Assembly (NCBI RefSeq): GCF_017744695.1
Contig: NZ_JAGIAS010000005.1
Span: forward strand, 434,001-498,000
Direction of reading: 5' to 3'
Length of the DNA stretch: 64,000 nucleotides
Source of the DNA: Dyadobacter sp.
Lineage (GTDB): Bacteria; Bacteroidota; Bacteroidia; Cytophagales; Spirosomataceae
The translations under genes and the position numbers were made by a program. Positions 1 through 8,394 of the stretch are shown in pieces. The notes under the pieces are model-generated. The model was given only the letters and a program-made list of their open reading frames with translations, was not told the origin of the DNA and searched no databases. How positions within the stretch are numbered: position 1 is the stretch's first letter; each line of letters opens with the position of its first letter.

Positions 1-433
1 TGCTGTCGTAGGTCTGGTTGCGATCACGCCTGCTGCCGGTTTCGTAACTGTTCCAGCATCTCTTTTCATCGGTACTATCGCTGCGATCACTTCCAACTAC
101 ATCGCTCACCTGCGTACACGTTCTACTTTGGACGATACACTCGACGTATTCCCTTGCCACGGTGTAGGTGGTATGGTAGGTATGCTGATGACCGGTATCT
201 TCGCAACCAGCGGTGTTAATTCACTGGTTGTTGATCAAGGTCTGGCATTCGGCGAAACCAAACTGTTCATCAACCACGTGATTGCGCTGGTAGGTGTATC
301 GGTATTCGCATTTGGTGGTTCATTCCTACTGTTGAAAATCACTGACCTGATCCTGCCGCTTCGCGTATCTGAGCAAGATGAGAAAGTAGGTCTGGATGTG
401 AGCCAACACGACGAATTTCTTGTAGAGGCTTAA
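1..433 (+). CDS. amt: Ammonium transporter, C-terminal part
   Basis: The frame is open from base 2, so the gene starts outside the window; 143 residues remain. It would be the end of an Amt/MEP/Rh channel that moves ammonium across the inner membrane. The block DDTLDVFPCHGVGGMVG matches the late Amt signature (usually D-x-L-D-V-F-x-x-H-G-V-G-G), whose His is one of the twin pore histidines. Hydrophobic helices before and after it and a hydrophilic tail ending EFLVEA complete the protein. A hairpin terminator follows 25 bases after the stop. Two glutamine synthetase genes lie within 8 kb, which fits ammonium uptake feeding assimilation. Family assignment is secure; subtype cannot be judged without the N-terminus. 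Confidence 0.93.
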   Translation, partial: AVVGLVAITPAAGFVTVPASLFIGTIAAITSNYIAHLRTRSTLDDTLDVFPCHGVGGMVGMLMTGIFATSGVNSLVVDQGLAFGETKLFINHVIALVGVSVFAFGGSFLLLKITDLILPLRVSEQDEKVGLDVSQHDEFLVEA

Positions 434-457
434 TCTAAACTATAAGAATAAATGAAG

Positions 458-486
458 AAGCCCGGCCAAATGGTCGGGCTTTCTTT
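458..486 (+). terminator. Rho-independent terminator after amt
   Basis: AAGCCCGGCC and GGTCGGGCTT form a 10-bp stem with one G-U pair and a four-base loop, followed by a T-rich run (TTCTTTATTT). It lies 25 bases past the amt stop codon. Confidence 0.85.
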
Positions 487-591
487 ATTTAAAGGATTTC
501 CAGATTTGAGACTTCCAGATTTCAGACTTTCCTTCCTTTTGAAATCCCCAGGTTAAAACCCAGGGCAAAGGATTTCTTTTTTAGTCTCTTG

Positions 592-611
592 CCGTCGACT
601 TAAGTCGACGG
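592..611. repeat. Perfect 20-bp palindrome
   Basis: CCGTCGACTTAAGTCGACGG reads the same on both strands. It sits in the amt-mtaB intergenic space next to other repeated sequence (a CCCAGG direct repeat at 548-564 and a tandem repeat at 627-690). It looks like a small dispersed intergenic element rather than a terminator, as no T-run follows. Confidence 0.6.
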
Positions 612-626
612 TACTAGATTAAAATT

Positions 627-690
627 GATTCTCAAGAGCTAGATTGATCTTGATTCTCAAGAGCTAGATTGATCTTAATTCTCAAAAGCT
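627..690. repeat. 25-bp tandem repeat, 2.6 copies
   Basis: Two identical 25-bp units (627-651 and 652-676, beginning GATTCTCAAGAGCTAG) are followed by a 14-base partial third copy with two changes (677-690). The array ends about 12 bases before the mtaB stop codon on the other strand. No function is evident; no spacers, so it is not a CRISPR. Confidence 0.8.
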
Positions 691-702
691 CAGCTTCTAT
701 TT

Positions 703-2031
703 CTAATGCACTAAAATCTCTTCCCGCACCTCAGTCACTTCCATCAGTCCCTCCGCATTAATATGATCATACCGCACCTCCTTCGTTTCATTAATCAGCA
801 GCGGATCATACTTCACAGCCACGCGTACATAGTTACCCGTAAATCCAAGCATCTGCCCATTCTGCACCTCATCTTCAAAAAGGACTTTACCCTCCTTGCC
901 GATCTGGCTTTCGTAGAAGAAGCGTTTTTTCTTATCCGAAAGAATGTGCAGCATTTTGGAACGTTCCGCCCGTTCGGCTTTGGGAACAATGGGACGGATC
1001 GCCAACGCGGTCGTATTTTCTCTTTCTGAATAGGTAAATACGTGCAGATAAGAAACTTCCAGTTCATTCAGGAAGTGGTAAGTTTCTTCAAAAAGCTCCT
1101 TCGTTTCACCCGCGTGGCCTACGATCACATCCACGCCAATGCAGCAGTCCGGCATGAGCGACTTGATTTTCGCCACGCGCTCCGCATACAGTTCACGCTT
1201 GTACCGGCGCTTCATCAGGCCAAGGACTTTGTTGGAGCCTGACTGCAATGGAATATGGAAATGGGGCGCAAAACGTTTGGACTGTGCCACAAATTCGATG
1301 ATCTCGTCGGTTAGCAAGTTGGGCTCGATGGAAGAAATGCGGAAACGCTCGATACCTTCCACCTCGTCCAGTGCTTTGATCAGATCCAGGAAAGTTTCTT
1401 CGCGAACGCCATTACGCAAGCCGAAGTCACCGATGTTCACGCCCGTGAGCACGATTTCCTTCACGTCGCGCGCGGCGATGTCACGGGCTGCCTTTACGAT
1501 ATTTTCGATACTGTCCGACCGGCTTTTCCCGCGTGCCAGCGGGATCGTGCAATACGCGCACGGGTAGTCGCAGCCGTCCTGCACTTTCAGGAACGTACGC
1601 GTGCGGTCGTTGAGCGAATAGGACGTATGGTATTCGATGGCATTGTCGATCGTAGAGGCGATTACCTGTGCCGGCTGCCCGGACGGCGCTTTTTCGAATG
1701 TATCGATCAATTCCACGAGCCGGAATTTCTCGGCAGCGCCCAAAACCGCGTCGACGCCGGGAATCTCGGAGATCTCTTTCGGTTTCAGCTGCGCGTAGCA
1801 GCCGATGATCGCCACGTAGCCGTCGGCGTTGATCTTTTGGGCCTCGCGCACGATCTTGCGGCATTTCTTGTCCGCATTCTCGGTCACCGAGCAGGTGTTG
1901 ATGATAAAAATATCCGGGTTTTCGTTGAACTCCACTTTGGTATAGCCCTTATCCTCGAACATCCGTCCGATCGAAGAGCTTTCAGAGTAATTCAGCTTGC
2001 ACCCTAGTGTATAAAAAGCGACTTTCTTCAT
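703..2031 (-). CDS. mtaB: tRNA t6A37 methylthiotransferase MtaB
   Basis: A radical SAM enzyme of 442 residues expected to convert t6A to ms2t6A at position 37 of ANN-decoding tRNAs. The N-terminal UPF0004 domain carries the three cluster cysteines C11, C47 and C78 (TLGCKLN, NTCSVT, IGCYAQ). The radical SAM core has C154-x3-C158-x2-C161 in DGCDYPCAYC. A TRAM-like tail follows residue 370. The opening TLGCKLNYSES and the missing MiaB-style extension favour MtaB over MiaB or RimO. It lies 36 bases downstream of the LtaS-like gene on the same strand, so the two may be cotranscribed. Confidence 0.93.
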   Translation of the reverse strand: MKKVAFYTLGCKLNYSESSSIGRMFEDKGYTKVEFNENPDIFIINTCSVTENADKKCRKIVREAQKINADGYVAIIGCYAQLKPKEISEIPGVDAVLGAAEKFRLVELIDTFEKAPSGQPAQVIASTIDNAIEYHTSYSLNDRTRTFLKVQDGCDYPCAYCTIPLARGKSRSDSIENIVKAARDIAARDVKEIVLTGVNIGDFGLRNGVREETFLDLIKALDEVEGIERFRISSIEPNLLTDEIIEFVAQSKRFAPHFHIPLQSGSNKVLGLMKRRYKRELYAERVAKIKSLMPDCCIGVDVIVGHAGETKELFEETYHFLNELEVSYLHVFTYSERENTTALAIRPIVPKAERAERSKMLHILSDKKKRFFYESQIGKEGKVLFEDEVQNGQMLGFTGNYVRVAVKYDPLLINETKEVRYDHINAEGLMEVTEVREEILVH

Positions 2032-2067
2032 TGTTTTTAAATATCCAGCAAAATTACACCTTTATTA

Positions 2068-3903
2068 TCAACGCTTTAAATAATCTCCAAAAGAAGATTG
2101 CAGGTAAGCTTTGCCGAGCTCTTCTTCCTTTGGTGGTAAAGCGCCGTTTTTCTCGGTGATGTTCCCTCCGATGTTGTCCCGCACGAGAAAGCCGTCGGGA
2201 CGCATCCAGCCGAGGCCGTTGTTGAATGCGAAGTAGGCAAAATCCTGCCGACCCTTTTTGAAAATGTCGTTACTCCATGCAAAAGTTCCGGAGGGAAGAT
2301 GCATTTGGTTCAAAATCGTGGCGGCAAGGTCGGTTTGCGACGCGAGCGTGTCTACGCGCGAAGGCGCGGCCGTGAGCGCGCCGCCGAGCCAAAGCATCGG
2401 AATATGGAACTCCGAAGGCTTATCTTTCTGTGTCTCGGGCAACGGGTGGCCGTGGTCGGCGATGATGACCACGAGCGTGTTTTTCCACCACGGCTTGGTT
2501 TGGGCCTCGCGGAGGAATGCGCCGAGGGATTCGTCGGTATAATGCAATGCGTTCAGAAACAAATGCTCGGGATCGTTGCCTGCAATCACGGTTTTGGTGG
2601 GTACTTCAAACGGCTCGTGACTGCTTAACGTGAACATCGTGGTGAAAAAAGGCTGCTTTTCCTGGTCGAGGTCGTGCATTAGCCGATTGAAAACCACATG
2701 ATCGTGCGCACCCCATTTCGAGTTCATGTCTTTGGAATCGAAATCGTTGATATCGACGATGCGGTCGAAGCCCTGTTGGAGGAAATAGGATTTCATATTG
2801 GCGAATTCCGTTTCGCCTCCGTAATAAAAGGATGTCTGCCAGCCATGGGTTTTGAAAATCGTAGGCAGCGACGGTAATGACGCAGTTTTTTTGGGTATTT
2901 TAATGATGGAGGTGGTAGGTTGGGCAGGATACCCGCTCAAAATCGCTACCATTCCCTTGTCGCTGCGGTTACCGCTTGCATATATATGGGTGAATAAGAG
3001 TCCTTCCTTTGAGATCTGGTCGAACTGCGGGGTAACGTCTTTCAAACCGCCGAGCGACCCGACGGCTTTGGCTGTAAAGCTTTCCCAGATGATCACCAGT
3101 ACATTCTTTTTGCCGATCGTATCGATAACCTGTTGCGTCGCGCCGATGCGGCTGTAAAGGCTTGTTATCTTCTCGCTTGCCTCGGTGTCATCCGCATATT
3201 TGAAAGGGTTTTCATTAGAATAGGCCGCATTTAATACCGAGCGCATGTAGTTCCAGGGCACATTAACGGCCGCATAGTTCGCGAAACTCTTGTCGCTGAA
3301 AAACACCGCGCTCTCATTCATCGGCGCGAGCTGGAAGCCGCCACGAATGGGAATAACGAGGCTACCGGCGATGACGAGGAATACTGGTATTGTATATAAT
3401 AAGGATGACCGCTTGAACGATCCGGTGATGCGGCGGATGACGGTTTGTAATACCCGATTGACGAGGAAAGTCAATGCGATCAGTAACACAACGAGTTGCC
3501 ACACCGGCGCCGCGCCCATCGAGGCGAATGCTTCGGCGGGTGTTGCCAGATAATGCAGCGAAGTAGCGTCGATTCGGAAGCCCCAGGCGCGGAACAGTTC
3601 GAGGTCTACGACCGTGAGCAGCGTAATGAGGAATACGATAATGGCGGTGTAAACCCGCAACGTCTTCCGGTACCATTCCGAACCTTGGCCGGTAAACATC
3701 ATTAATAATGTCGGGATCGCCAGAATATAGGCGGCGAAGGAAATATCCATCGGAAGGCCGTGGCAGGCGCTCGCCACCCACAGCGAAGAGGGGAGTTCGA
3801 GTGCTTTTTTATAATGGTATGCCAGGAAAATGACCCGGAAAAACTGGAAGATGAGGACCCAGGCCAGCCCGTACAAGGCAATAAATTCAAGTCTTTTACG
3901 CAT
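2068..3903 (-). CDS. LtaS-like membrane phosphoglycerol transferase (alkaline phosphatase superfamily)
   Basis: The 611-residue protein has about five N-terminal membrane helices (residues 8-30, 50-70, 85-104, 134-155, 168-186) and then an extracytoplasmic sulfatase-fold domain. Family members move phosphoglycerol or phosphoethanolamine head groups onto surface polymers or glycans. Visible metal ligands are E274 (IIWESFTAK) and D483-H484 (ADHGHPLP), close in spacing to Staphylococcus LtaS. The nucleophile position, usually Thr, appears to be Ser314 in GNRSDKG. The substrate in Bacteroidota is not established. It precedes mtaB by 36 bases. The family call is firm; the reaction is inferred. Confidence 0.85.
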   Translation of the reverse strand: MRKRLEFIALYGLAWVLIFQFFRVIFLAYHYKKALELPSSLWVASACHGLPMDISFAAYILAIPTLLMMFTGQGSEWYRKTLRVYTAIIVFLITLLTVVDLELFRAWGFRIDATSLHYLATPAEAFASMGAAPVWQLVVLLIALTFLVNRVLQTVIRRITGSFKRSSLLYTIPVFLVIAGSLVIPIRGGFQLAPMNESAVFFSDKSFANYAAVNVPWNYMRSVLNAAYSNENPFKYADDTEASEKITSLYSRIGATQQVIDTIGKKNVLVIIWESFTAKAVGSLGGLKDVTPQFDQISKEGLLFTHIYASGNRSDKGMVAILSGYPAQPTTSIIKIPKKTASLPSLPTIFKTHGWQTSFYYGGETEFANMKSYFLQQGFDRIVDINDFDSKDMNSKWGAHDHVVFNRLMHDLDQEKQPFFTTMFTLSSHEPFEVPTKTVIAGNDPEHLFLNALHYTDESLGAFLREAQTKPWWKNTLVVIIADHGHPLPETQKDKPSEFHIPMLWLGGALTAAPSRVDTLASQTDLAATILNQMHLPSGTFAWSNDIFKKGRQDFAYFAFNNGLGWMRPDGFLVRDNIGGNITEKNGALPPKEEELGKAYLQSSFGDYLKR

Positions 3904-3990
3904 TGGTGTCTCTGAACAATTTGCAAAGTTCTTAAAAATGCGCTAACCTGTGGTAACCGTTGGACAGCTAATGTGAAAATCTGGAAAGGA

Positions 3991-4023
3991 TTTGTGGTTC
4001 GTATCGGTAAATAAATAATTTTG
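3991..4023 (+). promoter_or_regulatory. Bacteroidota-type promoter of the GSIII gene
   Basis: TTTG at 3991-3994 and TAATTTTG at 4016-4023 (matching TANNTTTG) are separated by 21 bases, the classical Bacteroidota -33/-7 arrangement. Transcription would start near 4030, about 20 bases ahead of the GSIII start codon. Confidence 0.6.
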
Positions 4024-4051
4024 GGGAGAATTAATATAAATCAATAAATAC

Positions 4052-6238
4052 ATGACGTTTCGTTCCAAAGCTTTTGAGATCGCGCAAGGCCGCGTCTCGC
4101 CTGTTTTGACCCCTCCCACAGAAAAAGTAGCCGACCTTTATGGCAGCAATACATTCAGTGATGATGTGATGAAGACCCTGCTTTCGGCAGAGGCATATAC
4201 CAAGATTTCCAATTCGATCCGCTCCGGTTCGACGATCGACCGGGAAGTGGCGGAGGAAGTGGCAGCAGCCATGAAATCATGGGCCATTTCCAAAGGCGCG
4301 ACGCATTATACCCACTGGTTCCAGCCATTGACAGGAACCACCGCCGAGAAACACGACTCGTTTTTTGACCTCACCATGGACGGAAAAGCGGTAGAGAAAT
4401 TCAAAGGAAGTGCATTGGTGCAGCAGGAACCAGACGCTTCCTCGTTCCCGAGCGGAGGCTTGCGCGCGACCTTCGAGGCGCGGGGCTACACCGGCTGGGA
4501 CCCGAGTTCGCCGGCGTTCCTGATGGACAATGGCGCGGGTGGTAAGACCTTGTGTATCCCGTCCGTATTCATTTCCTACAATGGTGAGGCGCTGGATTAC
4601 AAAGCGCCGCTTTTGCGCTCGCTCATGACGCTCGACAAAGCCGCGACCGGCGTTTGCCAGTTTTTCAACCGCGATGTTTCCAAGGTTACGCCTACCCTCG
4701 GGATCGAGCAGGAGTACTTTTTGGTAGATAAAGCATTGTACTACGCCCGCCCTGATTTGCTCATGGCTGGCCGGACGGTTTTCGGGCATAACCCGGCCCG
4801 CGGTCAGCAGCTCGACGACCACTATTTCGGGTCCATTTCACCGCGGGTGAATGCATTCATGGTGGATTTTGAGTTCGAAGCATTGAAATTGGGCATTCCG
4901 GTTCGTACCCGCCACAACGAGGTAGCGCCCGGCCAGTTCGAATGCGCGCCAACTTTTGAAGAGGTGAACCTGGCCATCGACCACAATGCATTGCTGATGG
5001 ATTTAATGCAGAAGATCGGCGACAAGCATAACTTCCAGGTACTTTTCCACGAAAAGCCGTTTGCGGGCATTAACGGTAGCGGAAAGCACAACAACTGGTC
5101 GCTTTCGACGGATACGGGCATTAACCTACTTGCTCCGACCTCAAAGCCGAAAGAAAACCTGCGCTTCCTGACATTCCTCATGAATGTGGTGAAGGCCGTT
5201 CATGACCATGCTGATCTGCTGCGTGCATCGATATCGTCCGCAGGTAACGAGCATCGCCTGGGCGCGAATGAGGCGCCGCCGTCGATCGTGTCGGTATTCC
5301 TGGGCGGAGATCTTACCAATATGCTTGAAGAGTTGGTAAGCAAAGGCGAGATTACGCTGGAAAAAGGGGAAAACTTCTATTATAAGCTCGGTATTTCCCG
5401 CATTCCGAACCTCCAACGCGATAATACCGATCGTAACCGTACATCGCCATTTTGTTTTACCGGAAACAAATTCGAATACCGTGCGGTAGGAAGTTCACAG
5501 AACAGCGCTTCGCCGATGATCATCCTGAATACGATCGTGGCGAACCAGCTGCTCGAATTCAAACGGGAAATGGACGAGCGCCTCGCGGCTGGCGAGGAGA
5601 AGAAAGTCGCGACCGTGGAAATTCTGAAACGGTATTACCTCGAATCCAAAAACATCCTTTTCGAAGGAAACGGCTATTCCGAAGAGTGGATCGAGGAGGC
5701 GGCAAAGCGCGGATTGAGTAACATCCGCGAGACTTTCGATGCATTGTATGCTTACAAGACCGACAAGACGATTTCCGTTTTCGAAAGAACCGGTGTGTTG
5801 AGCTCACGCGAGCTGCATGCACGCTATGAAATCGAGTTGGAAAACTATGTGAAAAAATTGCAGATCGAATCGCGCGTGATCGGCGACCTGGCATTGAACC
5901 ACATCGTGTCTACGGTGGTGAAATACCAGTTCAAACTCGCACAGACCGCCCGCTCGCTCACCGACCTCGAAATGCTCGAAGAAGCCGAGCCGATCAAGGA
6001 AATCATCCGCGACATTTCTTCGCACGTGGTGGTGATCAAGAAGCTGGTGCATGAAATGACCGAAAGCCGCAAGAAAGCCAACAACATAGAGGAGCTTTTC
6101 GAACGTGCGAAGTGCTATGGTTCGGAGGTGAAGGGGTATTTTGATGAGATCCGTTACCACGTCGATAAACTGGAATTGTTGATCGATGATGAAGACTGGC
6201 CATTGGCTAAATACCGCGAAATGCTATTTTTGGAGTAG
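4052..6238 (+). CDS. glnN: Glutamine synthetase type III
   Basis: 728 residues, the size of GSIII subunits and far larger than GSI or GSII. The enzyme makes glutamine from glutamate, ammonia and ATP in the cytoplasm and forms a dodecamer. Catalytic-domain motifs are visible: GIEQEYFLVD (Glu metal ligands), RTRHNEVAPGQFECAP, and the nucleotide-binding stretch INGSGKHNNWSLS. A long helical C-terminal region is GSIII-specific. A good promoter lies directly upstream, and a small acidic protein gene follows after 30 bases, probably in the same transcript. A second, unrelated glutamine synthetase (GSII) is encoded 0.75 kb downstream on the other strand. Confidence 0.97.
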   Translation: MTFRSKAFEIAQGRVSPVLTPPTEKVADLYGSNTFSDDVMKTLLSAEAYTKISNSIRSGSTIDREVAEEVAAAMKSWAISKGATHYTHWFQPLTGTTAEKHDSFFDLTMDGKAVEKFKGSALVQQEPDASSFPSGGLRATFEARGYTGWDPSSPAFLMDNGAGGKTLCIPSVFISYNGEALDYKAPLLRSLMTLDKAATGVCQFFNRDVSKVTPTLGIEQEYFLVDKALYYARPDLLMAGRTVFGHNPARGQQLDDHYFGSISPRVNAFMVDFEFEALKLGIPVRTRHNEVAPGQFECAPTFEEVNLAIDHNALLMDLMQKIGDKHNFQVLFHEKPFAGINGSGKHNNWSLSTDTGINLLAPTSKPKENLRFLTFLMNVVKAVHDHADLLRASISSAGNEHRLGANEAPPSIVSVFLGGDLTNMLEELVSKGEITLEKGENFYYKLGISRIPNLQRDNTDRNRTSPFCFTGNKFEYRAVGSSQNSASPMIILNTIVANQLLEFKREMDERLAAGEEKKVATVEILKRYYLESKNILFEGNGYSEEWIEEAAKRGLSNIRETFDALYAYKTDKTISVFERTGVLSSRELHARYEIELENYVKKLQIESRVIGDLALNHIVSTVVKYQFKLAQTARSLTDLEMLEEAEPIKEIIRDISSHVVVIKKLVHEMTESRKKANNIEELFERAKCYGSEVKGYFDEIRYHVDKLELLIDDEDWPLAKYREMLFLE

Positions 6239-6268
6239 TTTTACAATTGAATCAAACAACAAAAGAAT

Positions 6269-6820
6269 ATGAATCCCGGATTTGATCCAGAAGAAATCGC
6301 GCAGCTCAAAGCCGAATGCAAGGCCGAGAATTCGAACTTTATATATGTAGAGGATGAATTCGAGGATGAGGATGATAACAACGAGCATGCCCACGTGCAG
6401 TTTGTAGGTACTTATAAAAATCAGGAAGTCATTTACGACGCGCTGGTTTACACCTTGCGCCTGCATCATTCTACGCTCGTGTACGACGAGGCGCTGGAAC
6501 GGTTGAAAAAGGAGATGCCGGGCTATTTGTCGCCGGATGAGCGTCCGGCTAACTATAAGATTTCCGACGAGCAGGAAGACGAAGCAGAGTTGCTGCTGAC
6601 CGAATTTATCGAGGAAATTGAAGAAGGGGAGGAGATCACCGTCCGCGAGCATATCGAAGTGGACGATCAGTTTGAATACGGCGTGGGGCTGGAAGTGGGG
6701 TTGAATAAAACGGAGATCGACGACAACGTGATCAGTGACTTTATCAAGGCCTATACCTCGGGTAATGTACAGCTTGATCCTACCTTGTACTCGTTCACAG
6801 GTAGTGAAGACGAAGATTGA
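6269..6820 (+). CDS. Conserved acidic protein of unknown function
   Basis: A 183-residue, strongly acidic soluble protein, with runs such as YVEDEFEDEDDNNEH near residues 28-42 and EEIEEGEEITVREHIEVDD near 115-135. There is no signal peptide or membrane segment and I do not recognise a domain. It starts 30 bases after the GSIII stop codon, so it is probably cotranscribed with it, which hints at a role tied to nitrogen status but proves nothing. An inverted repeat and a terminator hairpin follow. Confidence 0.75.
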   Translation: MNPGFDPEEIAQLKAECKAENSNFIYVEDEFEDEDDNNEHAHVQFVGTYKNQEVIYDALVYTLRLHHSTLVYDEALERLKKEMPGYLSPDERPANYKISDEQEDEAELLLTEFIEEIEEGEEITVREHIEVDDQFEYGVGLEVGLNKTEIDDNVISDFIKAYTSGNVQLDPTLYSFTGSEDED

Positions 6821-6871
6821 TCCGCTGAACAATAAGAAGGCTGTGCTAAAAAGGTTGAACTTGCACTAACT

Positions 6872-6930
6872 GTCACGCTGAGCGTAGTCGAAGCGGTACA
6901 ATACCGCGCTTCGACTACGCTCAGCGTGAC
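6872..6930. repeat. Intergenic inverted repeat, 24-bp arms
   Basis: GTCACGCTGAGCGTAGTCGA (first 20 of a 24-base arm, 6872-6895) is matched perfectly by its reverse complement at 6907-6930 across an 11-base loop. A degenerate relative occurs at 28404-28475. This CTGAGCG...AGTCGAAG palindrome type is widespread as an intergenic repeat in bacterial genomes. It lies between the convergent GSIII operon and GSII gene. Confidence 0.85.
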
Positions 6931-6933
6931 AAC

Positions 6934-6964
6934 AAAAAACGACCACCCAAAGGTGGTCGTTTTG
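6934..6964 (-). terminator. Terminator between GSIII operon and GSII gene
   Basis: AACGACCACC and GGTGGTCGTT form a 10-bp stem (6939-6948 and 6952-6961) with a very short loop. A-rich sequence on the left gives a T-run in the minus-strand transcript and TTTT follows on the plus strand, so it can work in both directions. It sits 29 bases beyond the GSII stop. Confidence 0.8.
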
Positions 6965-6989
6965 CATTAAATATGTTTCGTTCTGCGAA

Positions 6990-8000
6990 TTAGATAGCAG
7001 ATTTAACAGTCTTGATGATACGAGCTGCCACTTTGTAAGGATCAGCAGCAGAGTTCGGACGACGGTCTTCCAGGTATCCGCTCCATCCTTTTTGAGGAAC
7101 AAGAACAGGGATACGGATAGAAGCACCACGGTCAGAAACACCGTAGCTGAAATCGTGGATAGAAGCAGTTTCGTGCTTTCCAGTCAGACGCAGGTGGTTG
7201 TCGGCACCGTAAACTTCGATGTGCTCTTTCACTACCGGACGGAATGCTTCGCAAATTTTGTCGAAAGTAGCTTTGCTGCCAGCAGTTCTCAAAACACCGT
7301 TTGAGAAGTTGGCGTGCATACCTGAACCGTTCCAGTCAAGATCGCCAAGCGGCTTGCAGTGCCAGTTGATGGATACACCGTATTTCTCACCGATTCTTTC
7401 AAGGAGGTAACGGCCCAACCAGATTTGGTCACCAGCTTCTTTTGCACCCTTCGCGAAGATCTGGAATTCCCACTGTCCTGCTGCTACTTCTGCATTGATA
7501 CCTTCTACGTTCAAACCTGCGTCAAGGCAAACGTCAAGGTGCTCTTCGATGATCTCACGACCGTACGCATTTTTCGCGCCTACTGAGCAGTAGTATGGTC
7601 CTTGTGGAGCTGGGTAGCCACCAGCCGGGAAGCCAAGTGGTTTGTTGGTTTCGTTGTCCCAAAGGAAATATTCTTGTTCAAATCCGAACCAGAAGTCGTT
7701 ATCGTCGTCTTCGATAGTTGCACGACCGTTTGATTCATGGGGAGTTCCGTCAGCGTTCAATACCTCGCACATTACCAGGTAGCCATTTTTGCGCTGTGGA
7801 TCGGGGATAATGTAAACCGGTTTCAGCAAACAGTCGGAAGAACCGCCGGGAGCCTGCTCAGTTGACGAGCCATCAAACGACCACATTGCGCAATCTTCCA
7901 GTTTTCCACTAAAATCGTTTTCAATTTTGGTTTTGCTGCGTAAACTTTGGGTCGGCTTGTAGCCATCCAACCAAATATATTCCAGCTTGGACTTTGACAT
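6990..8000 (-). CDS. Glutamine synthetase type II (eukaryotic-like)
   Basis: 336 residues, the length of GSII enzymes. Recognisable parts are the beta-grasp region with MWSFDGSSTEQA, the metal-binding GFEQEYFLWD, INWHCKPLGDLDWNGSGMH and RLTGKHETASIHDFSYG. It catalyses the same ATP-dependent amidation of glutamate as GSIII but belongs to a different family. Having both on convergent strands beside an ammonium transporter suggests condition-specific use (inference). A possible promoter on the minus strand is TTTTTGC (8052-8058) with TATAAT (8031-8036). The adenylylation site of GSI enzymes is not expected in this family. Confidence 0.95.
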   Translation of the reverse strand: MSKSKLEYIWLDGYKPTQSLRSKTKIENDFSGKLEDCAMWSFDGSSTEQAPGGSSDCLLKPVYIIPDPQRKNGYLVMCEVLNADGTPHESNGRATIEDDDNDFWFGFEQEYFLWDNETNKPLGFPAGGYPAPQGPYYCSVGAKNAYGREIIEEHLDVCLDAGLNVEGINAEVAAGQWEFQIFAKGAKEAGDQIWLGRYLLERIGEKYGVSINWHCKPLGDLDWNGSGMHANFSNGVLRTAGSKATFDKICEAFRPVVKEHIEVYGADNHLRLTGKHETASIHDFSYGVSDRGASIRIPVLVPQKGWSGYLEDRRPNSAADPYKVAARIIKTVKSAI

Positions 8001-8394
8001 AATAGTACTAGATAAAGTGGTGACGAATAATTATAACGGCACAATATTAATGCAAAAATGTATTTACAAAAAATAAATGTTAGGAAAAATTAACCATCCA
8101 CAGAATATTATTGCGTTCGTGGTAGTATTGTCAGTAAAAAATGTACTATTCTAATAAAATGAGCAGGTTTCGAAAACTGGCGTTTCGCGGGAATTTTTTG
8201 TTAAAAAGTCTGAAACAGGTTAAAAATATACCTTTGAAAACATAAAATACCGAGAATATCCAATAAGATGTCATTTTTGAATCCGTAGTGGGATAGAATT
8301 CTGCGGGGATTGTAAATTTTGTGCTGTTGCCGATATTTTGTATATTTTTGAAGGCTTCAGCGGTATTTGCTCACATTATCACAATATTGGAAAA
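8001..8394. other. Divergent intergenic region GSII / rsmE
   Basis: 394 bases without a supported gene. It is A+T-rich and carries a candidate minus-strand promoter for GSII near 8031-8058 and a good plus-strand promoter for rsmE at 8318-8350. No structured RNA or repeat was recognised. Confidence 0.6.
8318..8350 (+). promoter_or_regulatory. Bacteroidota-type promoter of rsmE
   Basis: TTTG at 8318-8321 and TATTTTTG at 8343-8350 are 21 bases apart, an exact -33/-7 pair. Transcription would begin near 8357, which argues for the ATG at 8395 rather than the upstream in-frame start at 8338. Confidence 0.5.

Noticed and set aside
627..690. Possible CRISPR array from the 25-bp repeats
   Set aside because: Units are directly adjacent without spacers and no cas genes are present; the same holds for the 8- and 10-bp arrays.
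6872..6930. Insertion-sequence end
   Set aside because: Only 59 bp with no transposase and no target duplication seen; fits a small intergenic palindrome family instead.
8338..8394. Upstream start of RsmE
   Set aside because: It lies inside the promoter at 8318-8350 and adds residues absent in the family.
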